NCBI GenBank assembly: GCA_036940085.1
Contig: JALLBK010000646.1
Location: forward strand, 1-12,194
Direction of reading: 5' to 3'
Length of the DNA stretch: 12,194 bases
Origin: Discostella pseudostelligera
Taxonomy: Eukaryota > Bacillariophyta > Thalassiosirophyceae > Thalassiosirales > Thalassiosiraceae
Made by a program: the position numbers and the translations under genes
Notes under the pieces: generated by a model
Seen by the model: only the letters and a program-made list of their open reading frames with translations
What the model was told of the DNA's origin: nothing
Databases searched by the model: none
Shown here: positions 1-8,496 of the stretch, piece after piece
Position numbering within the stretch: the stretch's first letter is position 1
Layout: each line of letters opens with the position of its first letter

Positions 1-682
1 ATGATCTCGAGCTCCGTGCGGTTATGAAACGATACGAGGAAATGGGAATTCCTGGTGCAATGGGATCTGTTGATGTCGTTCACGTCAAATGGTCAAATTG
101 CCCCGCTGGAGATTTCAATCGTGCAATTGTCACGTGCATGGTCCTCAATTCGGAACAAGGAATGACAAGCACATTGTGAAAATGGACATCGGAGTGGCGG
201 CAATCGAGAAAAATTATTCGCATGTTCCGTGGAAATATTTCGATGAGTATGGTGTTATTCACGAAGAAAAAGGTGCCTTCTTGATATGCGACAATGGGTA
301 TCTTCAATGGCCCACCTTGATTTGTCCATTCATGCGATCGGAAGGAAGTACTCCCTTGGAGTCTTGCTTTTCAGCAAACGTTGAGAGTGTCAGGAAGGAT
401 GTCGAGTGTTGCTTTGGTATTTTGAAAGGTAGATGGAAGTCACTGGACTGTGGATTCAAGCACCGACAGATTCAAATTTGCCAGCACATCTTTGTTGCTT
501 GCTGTGTACTACACAACATGATGCTCGATGAAATGGTAAGGGAAGAGCCACCACCCCGAGTTGGCCGGGGATGTCAAATGCCGAATGCTGGCGTTTGGTT
601 GGAAGGACCAACTGAATTACCGCCATCAAATGAGAATACTAGTATGACATTTACAATGCTGAAGTTACAGTTCCATCGATGA
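1..682 (+). pseudogene. PIF/Harbinger-type DDE transposase, 5'-truncated and frame-broken
   Basis: This is the catalytic part of a Harbinger/PIF family transposase, which cuts and pastes the element. Frame 3 (from base 3) reads the first catalytic block, GSVDVVHVKW, followed by CP and GDFNRA (to about 125). The reading then continues only in frame 2, from GPQFGTRNDKHIVKMD (140 on). Downstream in frame 2 are the second Asp in LICDNGYLQWPTLI, the catalytic Glu in VRKDVECCFGILKGRW, and the usual tail CCVLHNMM; the stop is at 680-682. Family members normally have about 20-30 residues (a GKEG-type segment) between the CP/NRA block and GTRND, so I infer a small deletion between roughly 126 and 139 that removed this and shifted the frame. 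No GT-AG intron explains the jump. The N-terminal helix-turn-helix part would lie upstream of the window. Family call is strong; inactivity is inferred. Confidence 0.88.
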
Positions 683-856
683 CGTAATCTCCTCGCACAT
701 CATCTGTGGGTGTGGAAGAGCAAATGCAAAAACAGGGAGATTGTACCTAATTTAATCTCTTAATTAATATATCTACCACTATAATTATTGTTCCTACCCC
801 GAACCACTATTATTGTTCCTACCCCAAACCACATAGGAACAATATTATTATTGTTC
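683..856. other. Gap between convergent transposon genes
   Basis: This stretch follows the transposase stop. Its left part (683-780) is AT-rich and shows no coding signal or recognisable site. Its right part holds the short repeats described separately. It probably carries the 3' ends of the two converging transposon transcripts. Confidence 0.5.
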
Positions 857-861
857 CTACC
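784..861. repeat. 25-bp tandem repeats with a perfect 11-bp hairpin
   Basis: Two adjacent copies of a 25-bp unit, ATTGTTCCTACCCC followed by G/A and AACCAC, start near 787 and 812. A third partial copy (849-861) is preceded by its own inverted copy. TAGGAACAATA (834-844) and TATTGTTCCTA (849-859) form a perfect 11-bp stem around a 4-base loop, TTAT. The TAG stop codon of the minus-strand companion gene (857-859) lies inside the right arm. The position between two converging genes would suit a shared 3'-end or termination element; a subterminal transposase-binding repeat is another possibility. Confidence 0.75.
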
Positions 862-2352
862 CAGTCTTTCGTTTCTTCATGAAGGGTAGCTCATTCAACA
901 TATCCCGAACTGCCCTGTCATATTCTTGTTCTCCTTCCTCACGACTAGTATTCACAAAGGATGGCTTGATTCTCTCCAACAGGTTGAGCTGCTTTTCAAT
1001 CCCCTCCGTTTCCTGCAACTCTATGTTCTGCTTCATCAACGTCGCCTTTGTCGACATCATACTTTCCTCGAGCCTACCACGAATACTCCCTTGTGCAGTT
1101 TGTGCAATGGCTATTTCTGTCATCCGCTCCTCTGCAGCCTTCTTCCTTACAGTCTCACGAGTCGCTCCAGCAGCCGCATCAAGTGGATCCGATACGATGT
1201 CGGCATTATTCTTGTGCACAAGCACCGCGAGCAAGTAATGACTTTGTTTGGGGGCTTTGTCGGCTTTGGAGGGAGGCATTAGCCACCAACCATTGGGGAT
1301 GTCCCCGCATATGTCGTCGGCATCGGCATAATTGTTCACGAAATCCTAGTACGAAAAAAACAAGCGCAATTTCAGTTGACATTGTGAAGCCAAAGAAATG
1401 ATGAAGAAACAATACTTACAGCTCCCATTACAGCTTTGTAATCATTAAGAATGAATCGATCCTTAACATCATTAATACCGTGACCACTTGGAATCCTTGA
1501 CAAGGGAGTGGTGACTGCTTGTACCTTCTTTTTAACGTCCAACACCTTAGTGTAGAATCCAGACGCACCCCCCTTCTTCGCGCCATAATACTTATCGATC
1601 GTTCCTTCATGTAATCCGAATTCACTGAAATGATTGGTGGGGATTTGACGAATCAATTCAATGTACTTACTGTGAAGAAGTTTCTTGACATCATTGAGTC
1701 CACGTGTCCCCGAATCACGTGTCAATGTTTCCGCCTCTACCATGTAGACAAATTCAACAGCTGCACGATTATGGGAGGAAATTGCAGCCCGGTCCATGAA
1801 ATAATGACGACGCTCATTTACACTGAATTTATCCGATGAGTAGTCGTTGAGGTCTTCCAACCCATCCGCCATTTCCACTCGATCCACCTCCTCGTCATTT
1901 TCGTTGTTTTCAAAGAAATTTAGGAGTGCTTCATCACTCATCTTATTAGCAATTCCATTGGGGACACCATCGTCATCATCACTACTTTCGCTTTTGTCGC
2001 TGGGGAAGTTGCTGTCATGCGTGATCTGACTTTCCACGTTTTCATGTATGACAAAGAGAAGTGGTGCTCCCTGTGTAGAAGATGCAGCAGCAGCAGGAGA
2101 CAGGAGGCTCTGTGACTCTGCAACTAGCTGAGACGGTGTGTCGGCCATCTTCTTCTTCCCCCGTGACGACGCGACACTAGGCTGCTGGGTGACAGACTTT
2201 GCTGTCTTGTCGCAGCGAGGCGAAGTCCGAAGGGGAGTGGCACCAACTTCGTCACTAACAGCTACACGAGCAGCAAGTCTCGCGGCACTTGCTTCCGCAG
2301 CCTTTTTCCCCAAGCCAATATGTTGCTTGTCGGTGACGGCTGTCCGGCCCAT
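857..2352 (-). CDS. Probable Harbinger companion protein, two exons, family not recognised
   Basis: Exon 1 runs 2352-1420 and exon 2 runs 1345-857, with a 74-bp GTAAGT...TAG intron that keeps the frame (AVMGA joins DFVNNYAD). The product is 473 aa from the ATG at 2352 (MGRTAVTDKQH). An in-frame ATG at 2400 would add 16 residues; further upstream only a TTG is available. Visible parts: a basic, Ala/Ser-rich N-terminus (1-95); an acidic stretch with SESSDDDDG (121-129) and more Asp/Glu to about 170; a conserved-looking middle (about 177-360) with GTIDKYYGAKKGGASGFYTK and an NGWW motif; and a helical, coiled-coil-like C-terminus ending KKRKTG, which could be a nuclear signal. PIF/Harbinger elements usually carry a second, often Myb/SANT-like, DNA-binding ORF, and its convergent position next to the transposase fits that role. 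I cannot see a clear Myb/SANT tryptophan pattern, so the role is inferred from context. Confidence 0.66.
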
Positions 2353-2470
2353 GATGAATATGATGCAAGAGTAATGGAAGGAGGAGAGACGAGGTGACAT
2401 GGGGGCGGGGGCGTCGGGCAGACAGTTATTGTAGGCGGTGATTGGTGGTCTTGAACTATTCTTTATGTCA

Positions 2471-2498
2471 CCCGCCAAATTGCTATGCCTCCCGCCAA
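2471..2498. promoter_or_regulatory. Two E2F-like CCCGCCAA motifs
   Basis: CCCGCCAAAT at 2471-2480 and CCCGCCAAT at 2491-2499 read as ATTTGGCGGG and ATTGGCGGG on the minus strand, close to the E2F/DP consensus. They lie about 120-145 bases upstream of the chosen start of the companion ORF. Binding is inferred from the motif alone. Confidence 0.35.
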
Positions 2499-2619
2499 TA
2501 CTCTATTTGTCCATCACTCGATCCGGACTGAATTGTGATTTTGTTGGGACAGAATGAACTGGATAGAGCAAGAAAGAATTTGCAGAAAAGAGGGCTGATT
2601 CCTTCTGAAACAGCGCTAT

Positions 2620-2656
2620 CGGGCCATTGCCCGGTCCGAATATAATCCCCGCCTAA
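2620..2656. repeat. Possible terminal inverted repeat and target duplication of the Harbinger element
   Basis: Read on the minus strand inward from 2653, the sequence GGCGGGGATTATATTCGG starts with G-rich bases, as Harbinger termini usually do. It is preceded outside by the trinucleotide TTA (plus TAA, 2654-2656), a typical 3-bp Harbinger target duplication. A perfect inverted repeat CGGGC-CATT-GCCCG lies just inside at 2620-2633. The matching left end is outside the window, so this boundary is a guess. Confidence 0.25.
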
Positions 2657-2749
2657 GATGGTAGTACTGGCCTGTTGATGGTGGTGGCTTTGGCTTTGAC
2701 CCAGTGCAGGCTTTGACTTTTGACTCTCTTTTGACTCACCCAGTCTCTC

Positions 2750-2795
2750 TCCCGCCAAATATTATTTCCACGTGTAAGCACGTCATGGTGTGACG
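2750..2795. promoter_or_regulatory. Candidate promoter sites upstream of mL46
   Basis: An E2F-like TCCCGCCAAAT (2750-2760), an E-box CACGTG (2769-2774) and an inverted pair of bZIP-type half-sites, CGTCA (2781-2785) and TGACG (2791-2795), lie 195-240 bases before the mL46 ATG. They are consensus matches seen by eye, without functional support. Confidence 0.3.
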
Positions 2796-2989
2796 CTCGC
2801 TCGCTCGTTGCAACGCCGCCAAACAAAAACACGGCGATGACCATGATGATGATGGCCGCCACCGCCCGGTAGTAGATAATTGCCGCTTGGCCAGGTAGGC
2901 GCATATATCATCCCACATACCCGACCCCTCACCCTCGTAGGTAGCAACATTAGATTGTCAGCGACTCTCGTCGACATATCAAATTAATC

Positions 2990-4316
2990 ATGTCTGCCTG
3001 CTTCGGACACATAATGGCGCGGCGAATGCTTGGCCCCACCGCCACCATTATCAAGCAACACCCCTGCTTCTTGACGACCGCTGCACGAGGAGCGTCGTCA
3101 TCGATAATATCGTCTAATTCAACGGCTAAACCTTTCATTGCAATGCCGACGATCGCTACATCAATCGTCGCAACATCCGCCATCGCCACCGCAACGCTGC
3201 CAGTGCCAGTCCGACACTTCGCGGCTGCTGCTGAAACAAAGAAAAGCAACAAGGCATCGAAATCACTCAACGGCGATAATCTATCCTACCAACAACGCAA
3301 ACAAGCCATGAAACTCAAACGTCGTGAAACCTACGAACGCTCTCAACTCCGTCTTTCCCGCCTATCCACTCGTCGAGACCATTCTCCCAAAGATGTTAAA
3401 AAACAAGCCTTCCGTTCATGGTATGACAAGGAACGTATCTATCATGATCATTTACTCCGATTGGCCAAAAAACAGAATAAACCGTGGAGGGTACGTGTGG
3501 CTGTCATGGTGGAACGGCTGCCAATTGTTACACCAGATATACCACTTTGGGAAAGGGAGTTTACCGATTTGATAGACTATTTGGCAACGTTTGGGAAAGA
3601 GTATCCCGAAGAGACGGGGTTTATGTATGCCATGGATAAACCGGAGGATCATGTGGTTCCCACGGATGAAGAGTTGCTTGGTCAGTAGTTGACTGAAATT
3701 TATGTGCTCTACTTTGTTGAATGCATGTATGTGTGATGTGGCTCACGTACAACATTCATCATAACACTCGTCACCAATTTATTTAATTATTGCAGCTGGG
3801 CTGCCATTTACACCCGCCCCTCGTGAAACTGACGCCGACACCTCCGGCTTCCTCCAAACACGCAATCGTCGTTTAAAAACTAGTGTCTTCCTCTCCATTA
3901 AATCCAATACTGAAAAGAATCTATCGGGTAAATCAAGATGGACCCTTCCCAGTGCCTTGGCGGACATGCATACCGACACTACTCTATTGGATGTTGCTCA
4001 ACGTGCCGTGTCGAATGTGGCCGGGAAAGAATTAACATTGTGGTGTCCATCGAATGCACCCATGGCAGTGAATTTACGTGTGTACAATCCTAATTTGCCG
4101 AGTGAGTTTCGTCAAGAGTATTTTGGTGAAAAGATTTTTTATTATCGGGTTCAATACGATCGAGGGGATGTGAATGAAGAGGTAATGAAGAAGAAGAAGG
4201 AGGAGGAAGAGGGGTGTGTGGATGATTGGGGATGGTTGACGAAGGAGGAGATTGTGGAGAGGGTTACGGAAGAGAGGGGGGTGCATCAGGCCAAATTCTT
4301 TCATTACATGTTGTAA
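2990..4316 (+). CDS. MRPL46: Mitochondrial large-subunit ribosomal protein mL46 (MRPL46), two exons
   Basis: This is a structural protein of the large mitoribosomal subunit with a degenerate Nudix fold. Exon 1 is 2990-3680 and exon 2 is 3796-4316. The 115-bp intron (GTCAGT...GCAG) interrupts codon 231 after its first base, giving 403 aa. Residues 1 to about 80 are Ala/Ser/Thr-rich with Arg and no acidic residue, as expected of a mitochondrial presequence; the first ATG was chosen for this reason. A basic helical stretch follows (100-160). The family hallmark WRVRVAVMVERLPIVTPD (166-183) matches the WKI..ILMERLPVVT block of animal MRPL46. RWTLPSA (278-284), TTLLDVAQRAV (292-302, a Nudix-box remnant lacking EExGE), LWCPSNAP (312-319), GEKIFYYRVQY (341-351) and WGWLTKEE (375-382) follow in family order. 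A Lys/Glu run (KKKKEEEE, 362-369) sits in a loop before the conserved WLTKEE strand. The identification is firm. Confidence 0.9.
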
Positions 4317-4546
4317 GTGGAGTTGATAAGTTGTGAATTAGTGCGTGGAGGGGGTGCGTTCGTGTTATTGGGGGAGGGATTGACGTTGATGTTCCAAGAA
4401 GTTGCTACAACTCTTTGACGGCCGAGTTTCAGCCAGCTTATATAGGGGTTGATGGCGATGATTAGGTTGCAAGTATCTCAATCTATCAAATAGATGTTTA
4501 CCGCAAATGAATTGACAACAAATAATATTGAATCTTAATATTCGGA
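4317..4546. other. Convergent intergenic region between mL46 and GCLC
   Basis: This 230-bp stretch lies between the stop codons of two converging genes. It holds no ORF with coding character and no RNA gene that I can recognise. Near the GCLC stop it is AT-rich, with two AATATT palindromes close to 4525-4541. It most likely carries the 3' UTRs and cleavage sites of both transcripts. Confidence 0.55.
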
Positions 4547-7500
4547 TCATTTCGCCAAAGCCTTGGTTTGTCTAAATGTCTTTCGGGCTGCATATCGTCC
4601 AAGCAGGGCGATGATTTGTTCATTATTCACTCGCTTCGATTCAAGTTTCTTCACGTAGGCATCTGCAGCACTGATTGGTTTAATTACCACATCTCCGAGC
4701 AGCTCGGGCACTGCCCTTTTGCCTTCTCCGATTTCTTTGCAAGCGACCATGAGGTCGTACCTATCAAGTGCATAGCATCGTGATAATGAGTGAAAAAAAG
4801 AATGGCAGACTGAAGTATGACCAAATCTCTAGATACTCACGCTATCGAATCAGTTACGACCGAGTCGAATTTGTAGTCTTCATGACTCCGGATGAAATTG
4901 CGAATCCAAGTGGCTGGAGTGACGAGCTGACCAGTTGCACGCTTCTCAATAAAATCGAGATAAGTTGTCATGCGTTCCATAGTCATCTGGTCGCACTGTA
5001 TATGATCGAGATAGGCGTATACCAAAGGTATGAGGCCAGGGAAGTAATCTGGGGGGACGACGGGAGAAATCAGTGAGATATATAGATCAAGTATCTGCAT
5101 ACACCAGAGAAGGACATCCACACACCTCCTTTTCCAGTCATGATTTCTGCCATTGTCATCTCCTCGTACGAATTTTCCTCGGCACCACCAGATGCATTTG
5201 GCGAAGCTCGTCTCTTCAGACTAACACCATCCTCTCCCCTAGAGGCCTCAGAGTCGAAAGAGCTGAGATTACTGTCCGAGTGGATAGTCGGCATGATACC
5301 TTTCATTCCATTGACTGCCGTGCTGAACATCGAATTGTATTGATGACCAAAACCATCGTCACCTATTTCGAGCGGAGCCATATGACGACGGAAGAAGAAC
5401 TTGCCTTTCAAAGCGGCATTTCGACTATGCGCGCGTTGCATATTGTGGTCAACTCGGCTCAATGGAATGTACAAATTCAAGTCAAACGTCAGGATGACGC
5501 GAGTGAGCAGAGTTATGAACGTCGTAAAAGCTGCATTCTCAAAATCCGTGAGCTGAATTTCCATACTTCGGAACTCTGTTCGCCATCCAATGTGGGGATC
5601 ATTTGGGCCACTTCGTGGCGGGGGGGGCTTCCAGCGAACGGATTGCCTGATCAGGAGAAATAAACGTTAGATATTAAGAAGGTTGATTGGTGGGTCAGGG
5701 TAATTAGTTCCCACTTACCAATTTGTGCTTTGAATGCTCTCGAAGTGTTCAGTTTGAGTTGCGTCATCGACCTCCTCTATAGCACCTTCAAATATGACCA
5801 ATGGATCTCTGACGAAAATGTGTGCAATGTGCTGTGAGAGCAACGGATCAATACCCGCATCTCTCAATTCACGATACTTGTCTTCGTCGATGGGCACAGG
5901 AATATCATTGTACATATTGAGAATTCTGTTGCTCATATGGCTCTCCTCCGTCGAGGCACCTTGGTAGAGGTATGTACTGATTGCGTCGTAACGGCTCTTG
6001 TAAAGTCGCCTGTAACCCTTACCTGCAACATCGGGGTCGGGAGGAGGACCACCTGGACGACCACGCTCTGCAGGTCGCCGATCATCTACGCTCTCGCTGA
6101 TGACACCCCACCGACAATCCGTATCAGCAAGCCGTCCTTTCAGAACCGGCGTCGACGCCGTTAGCGCCATCATGATAGGAGCCATAACAGCAAGTTGGTC
6201 ATATAAGAACCGACTCTCATCCATGTCAGTGGCCTGAAATGTAATCTGAAGACAGCAACATCCCATACCAAAAGCCATGGCATCCATATGAATTGCCGGG
6301 CGGACGTTGAACATCTTGGCTTCGTCGACGGTAATGTTGCACATTGCCCTCTGAAGTGCCAACGTCAATTCGTTTGAATCGTTGGAAAAAGAACCTTTGT
6401 ACAAGGGAGTTTCTGAGCCAAGCGCATCTCGTTGCTGATTCTTTGCGGGTATTTCTGTCGGGACTTTGTGAAGGAATGTAATTTCCCCGTCATCACTCGC
6501 AATGGGGAGATAGTAGCCATTTTGCAACCGGATCCAACCTACGATAGGTACAAAATGTTCGTCGCGCATCATGAGAGGTTGAATGAATAGACGTGGAACG
6601 ACATAGCAAAAAGAGGTGTACGAGCTCCTTACCTGGGACATTAGGAATTTTACTCCCCACCACAATATCACCATTCCTCGGCCAATCGGCATCTGCTACA
6701 ATCACGCCAGGAGCACTCCGATAGTACAAGCCCTTACATCCCTTACAATCCACATTCACTAGCCACTTTTGCAGTGTCACCGGATCCCCATGATCATTGA
6801 ATATCTTGGCCGAGCCAGCGCATCCAACAATCACAAATCCATCTCCATACTTTTCTCTGGAGACATCTCCTATTCCATATCTCCACAACAATGAGCTCTC
6901 ATTCCCACAGCAAGAATCTGCCGAATATCCAGTTAAATCCTTGTACTCCGGGGTATTGGTATCATGGAACAATGGAACGCGAATGTTCACTTTCTCTCCC
7001 CTCCTCTTTCTGATATTGGCACTCAATGCGGCAAACCTGGGATGTGGATTAATGATCCCATCCCCAATGTAATTGCTCTCAGTGACAGGACCACCCACTG
7101 AGACGGCGGGAACGGAACCATCATCCCCCATAGCTCCAAGCATGGGAAATACTGCCACGGTGGGTGCAATTTCATTCTCTCGCAGAACGGTTAATAGACG
7201 TTTCCGACGTAGGCGCATATTCCTTTCGACGCGGAGTAGGTCCGAACTGTATCCGGTGTATGCTACGCACGAAGCATGAAGTGTCACATGTGAAAATGAA
7301 ATGAGCAATAAGCCTTCATCCGGTTAAGCGACAAATGGAATTATGACATCACTCACGACGAGAAGGCGTGGCCTCGATCATCCAGGCACCATACTCGGGA
7401 ACCCAGTTGCAACCCTCATTTTCGTGGGAATGCATCACTTCATTTTGATTGAGTTGGTCCATCACCTGAAGAAAATGAAGAATGGCGTGAGACATCATGC

Positions 7501-8092
7501 ATCACCAAAAGGACGGTATAAATACCGGCCAAATTGCACTGCACCAAATAATGCACTCTCAACGAAAAGCACACCCTTCTCTCACCTCCTTGGCCCTCAA
7601 ACTCAATCGAATCTTTTTCATATCCGCATCCAACACAAATATACCGTATTCAATCTCATCCCCCCATAACAATTCATCCCCCTTTAAATCTTTGACACGG
7701 TTGTAGGTTGATATGAATTGTCGTACACCGGCTTCACGGACATAATTGAGATTTTTCTTCGATTTTTCCCATGGCTGGGGAACGCCCACTTTGAGTAGAC
7801 CTACAATTTTGGGTAACAGAAAGGACGAACATGAGACGCAAATTTCGAAGATAAGGGGTATCATATCAAACGCCAAATAATTAAGCGGTAGATGAGACAA
7901 CATATGGCAATTGCGATGAGACTATGCATATGAATCACCCCCCCCCCCCCGACCTCTTCCAACCAACCAAAAGACACCATTTTCATCGTCGAAGCACTCA
8001 CCCATTTGCAGCGTAAATGCCGAAGTGACGACCAACAATCCTGAAATTGAGATTATGAAAAGGAATGGGCGGCACCAGCTGTTTGCGACCAT
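4547..8092 (-). CDS. GCLC: Glutamate-cysteine ligase catalytic subunit (gamma-glutamylcysteine synthetase), eight exons
   Basis: The enzyme joins glutamate and cysteine using ATP, the committed step of glutathione synthesis. Exons on the minus strand: 8092-8002, 7800-7586, 7465-7357, 7262-6633, 6538-5719, 5646-5126, 5048-4841, 4760-4547. All introns are GT-AG (201, 120, 94, 94, 72, 77 and 80 bp) and keep the frame; the product is 935 aa. It is the animal/fungal type: MGLLKVGVPQPWE (30-42), the metal/substrate motif WGDEIEY (76-82), WMIEATPSRPY (130-140), VERNMRLRR, PHPRF, RRGEKVNIRVPLF, HMDAMAFGMGCCCLQ (432-446), CRWGVISESVDD (490-501), NIQSTNW-like block (to W622), GWRTEFRSMEIQLTDFEN (642-659) and FPGLIP. 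Residues 1-29 form a signal-peptide-like leader ending TSA-F. Relative to human GCLC (637 aa) there are large insertions at about 245-430 and 714-782. The family call is very firm; targeting is inferred. Confidence 0.93.
7938..7950. repeat. Run of 13 C in GCLC intron 1
   Basis: An uninterrupted homopolymer of 13 C on the plus strand (G on the gene strand) lies inside the first GCLC intron, about 50 bases after the donor. Such runs are prone to length error and polymorphism. It does not affect coding. Confidence 0.9.
8002..8092 (-). other. GCLC exon 1: signal-peptide-like leader
   Basis: This exon encodes 30 residues plus the first base of codon 31. MVANSWCRP is a short polar N-region, FLFIISISGLLVV is a hydrophobic core, and TSA followed by F (residues 23-26) resembles the ASAF-type cleavage motif of diatom plastid presequences. 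The exon ends in ATG G, and exon 2 supplies GT CTA CTC. The canonical cytosolic start MGLL of animal-type GCLC is therefore rebuilt exactly across the junction as M30-G31-L32-L33. Only four residues (FTLQ) separate the predicted cleavage site from that methionine, so any transit peptide would be very short. Confidence 0.7.
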
Positions 8093-8496
8093 ACCGATGA
8101 ACAAGGCGATACACACTGATTGAGATTGCCCACGCCTCTCTAGAGATGTATCATCTCTTGGAAGAACTAAGCAAACAATGGGCAGAGGCAGAAGACGATA
8201 TGACGATATTAACCATATTATATTGTCTATCTACTGCCTCGCGTCAGCTCGCGTCATTGTGTCGCGATATTTCTTTGCTGAGGTGGATTTTGCGGCGGTG
8301 AGAGAATCTTCGACCTCGTGTAGAATGAATACTGATTCCTTTGTGAAGGTTCGAAGGTGCTTCGGCGTCAGGGCTTCTGTGCGTGTCGACGGACAGACAT
8401 GCCCTTCACTTCCCACTTCCCGCCAGAACAACTGACACATCAATATTTAGTCTCTATGGTACTTCGTAATCGTAGCAACATCATAACAAGGCAACC
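8093..8496. promoter_or_regulatory. Bidirectional promoter region of GCLC and the dienoyl-CoA reductase
   Basis: These 404 bp separate two start codons facing away from each other, so both promoters and 5' leaders must lie here unless there are distant upstream exons. Visible elements are two copies of CTCGCGTCA (8238-8246 and 8248-8256, one base apart, containing the bZIP-type half-site TGACGC on the other strand) and an E2F-like TTCCCGCCAGAA (8417-8428) about 70-80 bases before the reductase ATG. I see no credible gene in the short overlapping ORFs here. Confidence 0.5.

Larger units (their letters stand above)
2401..2989. other. Divergent intergenic region between companion ORF and mL46
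   Basis: No gene is seen here. The region would hold the promoter of the minus-strand companion gene, a possible transposon end near 2653, and the mL46 promoter. Sites visible by eye are three CCCGCCAA motifs (2471, 2491, 2751), a run of TTTGAC repeats with a TGACTCA (2712-2738), an E-box CACGTG (2769-2774), and an inverted CGTCA/TGACG pair (2781-2795). Several ORFs of 60-90 codons on the minus strand overlap one another in different frames and look like chance. Confidence 0.5.

Noticed and set aside
857..2352. Definite Myb/SANT or trihelix assignment for the companion ORF
   Set aside because: The spaced tryptophans of those folds are not evident; the role was left as inferred from context.
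2483..2977. Several overlapping minus-strand ORFs of 60-91 codons upstream of mL46
   Set aside because: They overlap in different frames, have no recognisable motifs and lie in what looks like promoter sequence.
3957..4316. Second half of mL46 as a separate 119-aa gene
   Set aside because: Its apparent start is a TTG, and the frame runs upstream without stop to a GCAG acceptor that joins exon 1 in phase; the combined protein matches one family.
5073..5663. 196-codon plus-strand ORF opposite GCLC
   Set aside because: It lies antisense to GCLC exons 6 and part of intron 6, and the minus strand shows clear family motifs; this ORF shows none.
7343..7669. 108-codon plus-strand ORF
   Set aside because: It spans GCLC exon 3, intron 2 and part of exon 2 on the opposite strand, so it is a shadow.
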